Positions 22,101-27,982 of a stretch of 47,345 bases of DNA are shown here, piece after piece. A model generated the notes under the pieces. It saw nothing but the letters and a program-made list of their open reading frames with translations. It did no database searches and was not told the DNA's origin. The translations under genes were made by a program, and so were the position numbers. Each line of letters starts with the position of its first letter. Within the stretch, counting starts at the first letter, position 1. The stretch is from a virus, in IMG/VR virus record IMGVR_UViG_3300009008_000068, positions 1 to 47,345 of that record. The stretch is one strand, 5' to 3'.

Positions 22101-24943
22101 AACACATTGGTCAGGGTTGTCCCTGAGGCAGACCACGATCCCCCATAACCACGCCCCACCAGAGTCCCAACAGATTCTACGAGAGTGATATTTCCTGTGC
22201 CCGCATCAAGGAGATAGTCCACATTGGGGACACCAAAAGTGTAACTGCCGCCGTCCTCAGCCAGGAAGACGCCCCCGGTTGCATTGGGGGCGACACCATA
22301 CAGAGTGTCCAGAACGACATTGTTCTCTCCCAGCGGAAGAGTTTGAGTCGGGCGATAGATGGGGTCTACTCCCGAGTTGCTCTCCAACCACTTGAAGTGG
22401 TTCTCCTCAAAGCGGTAGAGAACATCCTCCAAGTTTCTCAGAGGCTTCTGGTAGATGGTCTCAGAGACTCCCTTTTGAATGGTCGTGGTGATCTGAAAGA
22501 AGACCCCCTCGTCATACCCCGCCACGTCTTGCAGAGGCGGTTGGTTGAATGTCACCACCGGGATCTGTGAAACGGACTCGGAGATGGTGATGTCCGAAAC
22601 ACTGTACCGGGCATAGTAATCTGCTTCTGTCTCGGTTCGATCCAAATTGAGGGGAGTTCTGAATAGACCGAAGCTCAACCCTGAATCCACGAGCCACCAA
22701 TCCTCTCCCCCAATAGCTTTCCAGCCGGGAAGAATCCCCAGAGCCGTACAACCGGAAATGTCCCGCTCACCATTCTGACCAAAGGCAATCTCAATCGTTC
22801 CACCGACGGAGGTGCTCGCCAGGGTCAGGAATCCATTTAGATCAGCCGCCGCTGCATTCGGGTCTCCGGCAATCAGAGTGGCCAGACTCGTTGCCACCTG
22901 AGTCGTGGTAACGGTGCCCCCGGCCGGGAAATCAACACTGGCATCCCAATCGTAGAAGGTTCCGTTGATCTCAAAATAGAGATGCTCTGTCCCGACCAAT
23001 GTGAAAGTATCCCTGATCCGACTCACCACACGAGGGATATCTGTGTACGTGGCAGGGGTCAGAATTGACTGAGCAAAGTACATGTACTCGTCATCAAATC
23101 TCGCCCTATCTGTCGAACTCAAAGCCGTGAGGGAGACATTCGGCGTTGTTGAAGAGGGAACCTCCGCAACATGAATGGTGCCTCCTTTAACCTTAAAGGA
23201 CATATTCGGGAGATCTGAAGCTCTTTCATTCACTGTCAGGCTATCCAAAGCTCGGGCTGCACCAAACGCAAATACATCTCCTAGAGTCTCTCCGCTGGGC
23301 CTGCTGGGTTCTACTCGCCGCACCAAGCCCGTGGTTGCCTCTGTCAAACTGTCTCCACCAGGTCTCGCGCTAGGGACATTGGTGGCATTAGGGGTCGCCC
23401 CCGTGTCATCAGGCTCATGCAGAATGCCTGAAGTGCCCAGGCCATCCAAGCCTCTCACGTCAGCATCGGGCACATATAGCGGCGTCAAGGATGAGACCAG
23501 AGTGGGGACAGCCGTTACGTTGGTCAAAGCTACGGGTGCCCTTGGAGGTTGAGACTGTTGGGTGAAAGAAACACCGTCATACTGGATTCTTGCTCCCAAA
23601 TACTCGATATCGAATCCAGACTCGACCGGATCTGCTTTCTTCACGAAATCGCTGTTGAACAGCAGCATCCCGGTAGAAAGGGCGACCCCCACCTCATTTT
23701 CCAGCAAAGTGAGTGCCGCCAGATCTGCCTCAGTATCCACAACTGTTGCAGACAAAGGACGCCGTGAACCTACTCGAAGGAAAGGATACTGTCCTGGTTC
23801 GGGAATTGGGGCAATGAACAAAGGAGTCGTATCGGCACCCAACAAGTACCCAACGATACCTGAATTCTCTTTCTTGAAGCTTCTGGTCGAGTACCAGACG
23901 TTCATCCCGGCGTAGGTATTGACAAAACTCGGGTTAAAGATGAGTGTTCCTTCCGAAACTGCCACGATTCCGGCGATATCGCTTCCAGTGAAATCGTAAT
24001 CCGTAGTGGCTTCTTCATCAGTAACCACGAGGATTCCTGAGAACTGTCCCGCCGGTACAACAGCTTTGTAGGCTACTGGAACACTGGAGCTATTGGGGGT
24101 CATCCCTACTCGGATCATGCAGTAGGCGTCCCCGGCATCACTCCCCGGGAGATAGTCTCCCACGGTGACCCCTGAGGGTCTCGGTGTCAGGGTGTACTCA
24201 CTGGTAGACAAAGCTCCCAAGGTATCTACTGCGCCACCTTTGTATGGTTTCCAACTTTGGGTGCTGCTATCCCATCCGAAACGAGTTTCGTAAGGATCAT
24301 TGCGAGTCCACCAGAACCGGGGTGGCGATATGAAGTAACTCGCTTCAACTACATAATCCCCACGCCCAACCGAAAGGGCACCCCCGAAGGTGGCCGTTAG
24401 GACTGAACTTTTGATTGTTACCAGGTTGGCGTCAGGGTCTACAGCGTAGAAATCCGCAGCCACAAGTGTATGATCTGTATCCGTATCCCCACGATGAATT
24501 TTCACCGAATAGATATTCGAGATGCTCCGACCATTGGCATCTCGAACCACAACTCGGTTCGTGCCATCTTGCTGATAACCCGAGGTTGCCAACGTGTCTA
24601 TGGTCTGTGTTGTCCCGATAGGGATTGAGTTGCTTCCTCCGACAATGACCCATGGGTCAGAGGGATCAAAGACCGTGGGCGCAACAATCGAGAGGTGGCT
24701 GGAGTTCGCCGCCCAGATCAAGTATTCAGAAGTTCCGCTGACAGGAGAGTTCAGAATGGCTGCTCGATACTGATCCCCGTGAAGGTCAACTAAAGCCGGG
24801 TTATTCCCCTCGACAACGGGGAGGCTCCCGGTCAAGGGCTTGATGTCTCTTACAACCCCACTCACCGGAAGGGCAGTTGAAGAGGCATTTGAGGAAGCCG
24901 CCCTCGCTCCGTTGATTACGTGTCCTGAAAAGCTGAATCCCAT
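13127..24943 (-). CDS. Giant modular virion protein, 3938 residues
   Basis: A single open frame of 11.8 kb, far longer than the tape measure (1217 residues), starting 3 nt after the Ala/Gly-rich gene. I recognise no overall family. It is overwhelmingly beta-rich with repeated short units of the form TG.L.FN.SF/SL followed by V.Y or V.W (residues ~331-355, ~421-441, ~1168-1192; related DYATGAVSLIDP near 1615). Residues ~671-736 hold an ALG-type module, ~960-996 an AG-S-Y module, ~2748-2815 paired GSGYLGGYVDVTI and GHGYAAP units known from phage fibre proteins, and ~2954-3029 an FCCH-like module. Proline-rich linkers lie near 2315 and 2452. The last ~250 residues are mixed alpha/beta (ILDRRFWDLDERLDQL) and end in charged helices. 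Placement between the spike and the wedge genes suggests a baseplate or tail-tip scaffold. That role is inferred; no transmembrane or enzymatic motif is evident. Confidence 0.85.
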   Translation of the reverse strand: MGFSFSGHVINGARAASSNASSTALPVSGVVRDIKPLTGSLPVVEGNNPALVDLHGDQYRAAILNSPVSGTSEYLIWAANSSHLSIVAPTVFDPSDPWVIVGGSNSIPIGTTQTIDTLATSGYQQDGTNRVVVRDANGRSISNIYSVKIHRGDTDTDHTLVAADFYAVDPDANLVTIKSSVLTATFGGALSVGRGDYVVEASYFISPPRFWWTRNDPYETRFGWDSSTQSWKPYKGGAVDTLGALSTSEYTLTPRPSGVTVGDYLPGSDAGDAYCMIRVGMTPNSSSVPVAYKAVVPAGQFSGILVVTDEEATTDYDFTGSDIAGIVAVSEGTLIFNPSFVNTYAGMNVWYSTRSFKKENSGIVGYLLGADTTPLFIAPIPEPGQYPFLRVGSRRPLSATVVDTEADLAALTLLENEVGVALSTGMLLFNSDFVKKADPVESGFDIEYLGARIQYDGVSFTQQSQPPRAPVALTNVTAVPTLVSSLTPLYVPDADVRGLDGLGTSGILHEPDDTGATPNATNVPSARPGGDSLTEATTGLVRRVEPSRPSGETLGDVFAFGAARALDSLTVNERASDLPNMSFKVKGGTIHVAEVPSSTTPNVSLTALSSTDRARFDDEYMYFAQSILTPATYTDIPRVVSRIRDTFTLVGTEHLYFEINGTFYDWDASVDFPAGGTVTTTQVATSLATLIAGDPNAAAADLNGFLTLASTSVGGTIEIAFGQNGERDISGCTALGILPGWKAIGGEDWWLVDSGLSFGLFRTPLNLDRTETEADYYARYSVSDITISESVSQIPVVTFNQPPLQDVAGYDEGVFFQITTTIQKGVSETIYQKPLRNLEDVLYRFEENHFKWLESNSGVDPIYRPTQTLPLGENNVVLDTLYGVAPNATGGVFLAEDGGSYTFGVPNVDYLLDAGTGNITLVESVGTLVGRGYGGSWSASGTTLTNVFPTGADDFIALEVAAGYRIKVLSGDSAGSYEIQSVTDGDHIVVSPSFPADSGIAPIAWEVYEGIPTGTYNPAIVADVISENFNHLPEEPFKIRVLSPLGTVPEDAAAQSASRLTADMAGALESGREINFRYGLSHGATAAASATLIATNTATLVELPVQELGTLANGSLFVPGAAASHAQHTRFDDEAFTVRVGTTLYSHGSGLVPVSSFSSNPTAVEYLTTTGELKFNSSLLTNYESSVVRWEASFLTPSLLASRTVEYDKWGNLNICATDMTAFGGTTTAYFVERMITESGLDVVVNPINGGISFTKPLGEYKIVEAEYYQAGPDGNKKLDDDGNEIFRLDFLPLYVRGEVCTRVNDRRYSFNPADSAGFTRTLFTALEPTTYRDTILANFGVSDTTYDMANDFMEFRDAVATTVVVKTSYAVLESFGGEQAYTTPVIPIYRPPFFIESGADDFALIGDRTGDVLPGMLLRLGPAPFYIKTCVYDGNTDTTTVGFYPATTAEAGSRAPGKDVLTVLTDRPITSTVDAEHPVTVTGADDGFMLTVTQDWEPADRGQSNIVIEGNLLQWAVPGHIIEVGGCPHVIAAADMNEEVTKTIINVTTPFLRGYRDYRNTVRISVRPVYPPTPRDFLGIAPVYQDRPVELVIWGEQDSAGNTLPGRTLIQGVGYDLDYATGAVSLIDPVELPMLSGQTLTLRYTKEKILAPIKADGMVTLPRVRYQYRFATPPSEENGFLGAFLQGSYTFSNPDSFYCRVIPFASYTGQAAREILEASKSEQGTTGGPVVPFFGSPENYDAGAAGIDTKRTDLTDKDRAARGFLDFYCQTVGALEQIKETITGEVVGDRDGKIRFFVGRDKEYAPPGYEDQFTGILNPRSVFSEVFQEEASNWDVPVLFDDNIVNPNSAQLVDGAVLGRFMSGYSLDSLIVRQRGAIENDVDDIVMTSLGKTSVTWNPFPFIRFSAKGNYEPLYDPNEFSRIFPELSRGYLTASPGIESDLEGGDYGSFSFLRLVDWDWQRTWKTPIGQIGNPVIPAITDIRDVVVAKRMPRARIWGYFPRGIPADALGTGYPPNPILVPCLIATPLHLPDFPVNPETGWPDAAQLQAQNTTPPGTGLLDLTTGDPELHLPPLSHPLFGAFSPRAQVAFGRPDGTLFAVGSPQQILGGLLAQMSGVFVHQVLYGCVITFKTLTPVGGATPITNAAMLQQLETPSSGTILELEKGDTFYIIPPGGSAEETEDPPTEEDFTKFMQSMPAYREGFDVGLKKKSGILIDKSLPGGDDPIPLLGFNLQNWFGQSPPSPGEALQVDVEFSNSMTKPLLIPALEGLPTDDTGDYSIPYLGGNDTELMALGDAQVLAGEIITTVSFASPFPTPPPPAWDFVYPDEILANDGAIRTSLAGDISPAALLTTQLYDPVTNPLGSAVAVGVEDARAYDLLFMEIDTGTPEIPEGSQGILSIGRVQRNGLNTYSMIEPPRFVTQTPVGSVIKYELENFVGYMHDETPYVWVVGDPPPPLPPTTSGVLIINDSTPGAEVLTFDFTTTPQLALDDGTGGPPGTGGLNTILAANPNNVLKIRLFVREALGGFWPGDYATFTVSLGEILIAGQAAGVHTVTGDAAIPGLTVTISAKQIVITGIGASAVLNLPGGHPELPNDGGVPVCTTNYEFDYTLSLDTVSGESATAFVENDRLSFKEVLDTRYARDRTAIHAYGKQHMGCSLLVDQNVVEGDVTSNINRDINFGPNYPLTFLERDDTALDPNTGVTRGVGVWNAASAPGAGDELGIVRAMGFEGFNAGGPGALASATATQLVGQIDNVTVTGPGSGYLGGYVDVTIGDAGPGYGYVGLAVVDAAGLVTGVTTLNPGHGYAAPLAPVFTHMCGNMAIEVTQAATFSMVPSMAYDQTELVAGDLGIICDGTGDIQNATQSIITNVDVAAGLGGGLGKVQHGDVVVVEEGATVAGTIKAGTYLTRHAVEANSITGVGTLTNDAVRAVTLEAVAGGGGWAEIQFPKIDTRAVVKVNIVSSSVAPDAVFSTATNHGLSIGGTVLIANHTENSLNGSFTVGAASFTPTTFTIGQAGTGGTGGTAGHTSPAIDMANRRVRVDNLFSVGAGHAFEATGRVYFITSLNGVNSESVSAEYTSVNGTVGAAEYGRFQLAVNTGAGEFRDKDGTPITVLNEQTQFWDLLSAGMTASGMSYFTIDMGDAETGFPANNVVGFVDDTGGTQRAVYGFAGITITTGTTPQEFMYDTYGAAGTYLDIKAVVGTAESIVIGTTAATASTTFVTPTDTPVFSDIPTLMDISEFKKGISVVGDAWFQIRVNKGVTCFLPGDVLSTEATFTAIAPTPVQPNVGTNGFWAKSGIFTEPSWPIPTQNLAADSLGDQRVVAATTPAVGAGEIGFRMGGYDETVKLQVRRIRRFHDLQTDLNDALSPLRYAYEIRRGRMTAYQTGATAKQVGIVTAQNFQFPSDSPYFRGGLLYNGTQLGGFDDPSVNIWGGDIFRLLRVDMTADHPRPVELVEEARVLRKLDQHTLHLAAPGLTDPTFLADVALGQYQDYWFEIYLRRPIVPQEQSAEQLLDLLTDQVVTETLANYDSQTGGYVDSIVGSTYVARMNKLKDDTPAAGTFAARGVQVDDIVLVDPAGQAAGPGGVTTIPEWGSRPYGDLAVAPRAGQDPAFYDTSTPSPLDDNRGFYRVTLVDDANSQLELDGTCEFGGIKANDVIFPENVTAQEEHGYAIYPTIHGSLLNLVDDEEGQVDLRPTMLAGLDDAGAPAVDPDSFAESNHSIRPFSYKVIRPSSLFSTEAANFILANRERTLSLIEQFRAAISGDKGGNYFVFQRDDHIFDLGVLGVPDTGKGIFPNSLLTDIIGQTTIVPFGSDYDCLSILDRRFWDLDERLDQLTSDGTGFGVKTVGPGETPYTGYEDVTSSPPPSAVRPVLPDRVDVLLNTSDRIRALRNSWLTLRTNRKNGTLVAISRFDEEIPELKEQEFEYLMQKKGLDDS

Positions 24944-24946
24944 TTG

Positions 24947-25522
24947 TTATACCAACCCGCTTGTACTTGTTCCCGAAGCTGCTGTGGGGCTAGGAGGCCC
25001 GGTCACGGTGCCTACTGCTGTCGCCCCCAAAAGTTGAGTGGCAATTCCAATGCCCAATCCCTGTGCAACAGAAGCCGCTGCTGGCCCTTTGTCTGTCATC
25101 GCTGCGTAAATTGCTGCGGCCAAAGTTGGGCCATTCGTGAACGAAATCGCCCCAAGGTCAGCCCCGACCCCGACTCCCACCGAGACTCCTTTGTAGGTAG
25201 CCCCGATGAACGCCGTTGAAATCCCGGTCGCCACCGCAGTAGCCAATCGAGGAGCAACCACCCCCTTGATATTTGCCCCCGCCAGGGCTGTCACAACGGT
25301 AGCCACATTGGGGGGCACCACAGTTAGATTTCCATTCGTCTGACCGGTCCCTGCTGTCCCTGTCGTTACTCCGGAGATTACCAGGTTAGCAGGCACAATC
25401 GCCCACGCATAGACCCCATTCCCAATCGCAGTTGCCAGCTTAGGGAAGGAGGGGCCACTTATGGATTGCCCTGCTCCCGCTGACATTATGCCAGCCGTTA
25501 TATTTGCTGCTGATAATGGCAT
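24947..25522 (-). CDS. Ala/Gly-rich virion protein next to the spike, 191 residues
   Basis: Very low complexity: Ala, Gly, Thr and Val dominate and charged residues are almost absent (for example GVSVGVGVGADLGAISF). Several stretches (near residues 25-55, 85-110 and 120-165) are hydrophobic enough to interact with membrane, but none is a clean transmembrane helix and there is no signal peptide. It sits immediately after the spike gene, 2 nt downstream, where PAAR-type tips are often encoded, but it has no PAAR motif or metal-binding His/Cys set. A spike-associated or membrane-contacting tail-tip component is possible. It is a real gene by packing; its function is not known to me. Confidence 0.7.
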   Translation of the reverse strand: MPLSAANITAGIMSAGAGQSISGPSFPKLATAIGNGVYAWAIVPANLVISGVTTGTAGTGQTNGNLTVVPPNVATVVTALAGANIKGVVAPRLATAVATGISTAFIGATYKGVSVGVGVGADLGAISFTNGPTLAAAIYAAMTDKGPAAASVAQGLGIGIATQLLGATAVGTVTGPPSPTAASGTSTSGLV

Positions 25523-25524
25523 CT

Positions 25525-27978
25525 CTAAACCGGCAACCCTATTTTGTGGCCGGGGCTTCCCATCGCACCTAAGAGGGGGGAACCCAACGGCAACCCTGTC
25601 AATGGATCAATGTCCGCACTACTCACAATGTTTCCAATCTTCCCCGGGCCTCCAAGGAAAGCACCTGCACTTCCACTTAATGAGGCTTTTCCAGTGCTTT
25701 TTGCTGTAACAGAAACCTGCCCCACCAATGTAGAGGAACCGGCCTTCGCCTCTATTGACACTGTACCAACCTTGACGGAGGTTGAGAGTCCCGAAGAAGC
25801 ATCCAGTTCCGAAGTGTTCAATGCCGCCTTGTTGAGGATCTTGCCAGAAGTGGTCTGATACGTCATATCCCCAATCGTCATAGAGGTGGTGTGGTTCCCA
25901 AGTTTGAACTCTTCTTCCCGATCCCCGATCTTGTATGTGGATTTGTCTACGGTGCCACCCGGGATCATTCCAGAGAAGACCGTTTCTCGGTAGGGGCCAT
26001 TCGTGGGCAGAAAGTCTTTTGGCCCGCTGTAGTTGTTGACCTCTTTCCCATTCGAGTTCTTGACAACCTCTTTGGCCGAGAGGGTCAACCGATCACCGGC
26101 TGTGACCTGCACTTCAGTTGATCCCGATACCGCTGTGGTGGCACCATCTACAAGGGTCTGGGCTGTGGATGCGATCCGAGTGTACTTGCTACTCTGCATG
26201 ACGGCAGCACTGGCACCCTCAATCAAAACGCTAGGACGGGAATCGTCAGACCCTTCAATCCCGGCTGAATCTTGTGCCGCATCCCCCGTGCTAATCTGAC
26301 CACCACCGTAGATATGTACTGCCCCGGATTCACTCTGAAGCCCCAAACCGATGTTTCCCGTACTGGGATCAGCAGTTTGTGAGCGCAAAACCAGAGCATC
26401 GAAATCCAAATCGAGGGTTTTGCAACGGAACTTCAAACCACCTTGCAGGGCTGCTTCTATCGAATTCTCCTGCTCGGGACCACCGACAAAAGCTTTGAGT
26501 TGCCCCTTCTTGTTCACAGACCAGGCAGTAGGGTGTGAGCCATCTATGGGGTTGAGTTTGAACAAGGTTGCCCCATGGTCACCCACCGGCTTACCCAAAG
26601 CCGAAACCAAATCCCCTACCGGGGTTGTGCCCTCAAACACAGAAAGCTGAAGAGGCAACCCATATTGTGATCTGCCCTGTTCTGTATGGGGATCGTTACC
26701 AACAATGCTTCCGCCAAACACCATCTCGACGAAAGGGGTATTGATCCCGCCCGCAGGAATACGATCAGCGTCCAGGCCATCCGTCTGCTCGGTCACCGGG
26801 AGAGTTCCGTCTGCTGTATGGCATATCTCCATACGGTATTCTGTCAAAGTCTCTGCGGATTCGTTCGCAGCGGTATTCTCGGGGATATCAGCCGGGGTTG
26901 TCAATGCCGACACCCGATACATAGGCTTGCCACCATACACGGCATCCGAGGTGGTACCCGGAACACCTAAAGGAGGTTCAACCGCATTCCCATTCTCATC
27001 AATGAAAAGGCCATCCTTCAGAATGGAGAAAGGATCAATGGCAGGTGGGAGAGGGAACTCAGGGTCAAGTTCACTGCCGTCGATGTCAATTCGTTTCCGC
27101 AAAGTTCTGGCCGGTGCCAATCGCCCTTCAGGATGCGTTGTCCACTCTTGGAGAAAAGGGGTGCCTGAAGGAGCTTCCTCGATCCCTGCACCATAGACGG
27201 GCTGTATGCCATCGTCGCCTTCGGCTCTTTGATCACCGGACTCCCAATACAACCCGTCACTAATCATCTGGGTTTGCAGGAGGGTGCCGTCACGCTGAAC
27301 CATACCCCCATAGATACGAGTCCCCGACATGGCATGAAATTGCTGAAGGGAGCGCAGAATGAATGCTTGATCTTGGTCACGGAGTCGTAGTTCATTGCAA
27401 CGCCGATTCATCAGCGTGACCGATTCGTCGAGAATTAGATCAGCACCTTTGGAAGAACTGGCGAGCACGTCGCCCGGCTGCATGTGCGCCATTTTATGTC
27501 GAACTCTCTGGAAGATGCCATCGACCATGGCATTCTGCCGAGAGGTGAAATCGTATTCATCCACGGAATACGGCTGTGTGATCATCCAATCAAAGCCGTG
27601 CCAAACTCCCTGTGGAATCCAGGCGAGCACAACCGGAATCTTCGCCCCTACGCCGCTCCCTGTCCCAGAACTCTCTTGGGGGAGGAACCCAACTACACAA
27701 TGGTCTCCGACCTCGGGCATTGAACCAAGGAAGTGTCTTGCCCCGGCACCGGGGAATGAGAGGGGGACGGGGATTCGCTCATACTCTTCGTCTTCCCCGA
27801 TGACGGTTCGCAGTTTCACATAGTAATCTTCGTAGATCACCTGAGTCACTACACAGACACCCAACGCAAATGCCGACTGACCCGCACTGGGGGAACCTTT
27901 GCGGAGCTTTGTTTTGACTCCAATATCTCGTTCGAGCTTTGCTCTCTCAATGGATTTTGTAGGGGGAGGTGTCAGCAT
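25525..27978 (-). CDS. Central spike protein, gp5/VgrG/gpV-like
   Basis: An 817-residue protein. Residues ~40-135 look like the OB-fold that starts phage spikes: VCVVTQVIYEDYYVKLRTV, then FLGSMPEVGDHCVVGFLPQ and IPVVLAWIPQG. A long middle follows, and the C-terminal ~150 residues are strands with short repeating turns (residues ~676-710, with KIGDREEEFKLGNHTTSMTI), as expected of the trimeric beta-helix needle. The final residues are Gly/Pro/Leu-rich (LTGLPLGSPLLGAMG). Unlike T4 gp5 no lysozyme domain is present; the muralytic domain is in the hub gene just upstream. It follows the hub gene by 4 nt, with GAGGAG 7 nt before its ATG. The protein would puncture the outer envelope when the sheath contracts. 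Confidence 0.78.
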   Translation of the reverse strand: MLTPPPTKSIERAKLERDIGVKTKLRKGSPSAGQSAFALGVCVVTQVIYEDYYVKLRTVIGEDEEYERIPVPLSFPGAGARHFLGSMPEVGDHCVVGFLPQESSGTGSGVGAKIPVVLAWIPQGVWHGFDWMITQPYSVDEYDFTSRQNAMVDGIFQRVRHKMAHMQPGDVLASSSKGADLILDESVTLMNRRCNELRLRDQDQAFILRSLQQFHAMSGTRIYGGMVQRDGTLLQTQMISDGLYWESGDQRAEGDDGIQPVYGAGIEEAPSGTPFLQEWTTHPEGRLAPARTLRKRIDIDGSELDPEFPLPPAIDPFSILKDGLFIDENGNAVEPPLGVPGTTSDAVYGGKPMYRVSALTTPADIPENTAANESAETLTEYRMEICHTADGTLPVTEQTDGLDADRIPAGGINTPFVEMVFGGSIVGNDPHTEQGRSQYGLPLQLSVFEGTTPVGDLVSALGKPVGDHGATLFKLNPIDGSHPTAWSVNKKGQLKAFVGGPEQENSIEAALQGGLKFRCKTLDLDFDALVLRSQTADPSTGNIGLGLQSESGAVHIYGGGQISTGDAAQDSAGIEGSDDSRPSVLIEGASAAVMQSSKYTRIASTAQTLVDGATTAVSGSTEVQVTAGDRLTLSAKEVVKNSNGKEVNNYSGPKDFLPTNGPYRETVFSGMIPGGTVDKSTYKIGDREEEFKLGNHTTSMTIGDMTYQTTSGKILNKAALNTSELDASSGLSTSVKVGTVSIEAKAGSSTLVGQVSVTAKSTGKASLSGSAGAFLGGPGKIGNIVSSADIDPLTGLPLGSPLLGAMGSPGHKIGLPV

Positions 27979-27982
27979 ATTG

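Noticed and set aside
24947-25522. Calling the Ala/Gly-rich protein a PAAR tip
   Set aside because: No PAAR motif and no His/Cys metal site are present; only position suggests it.
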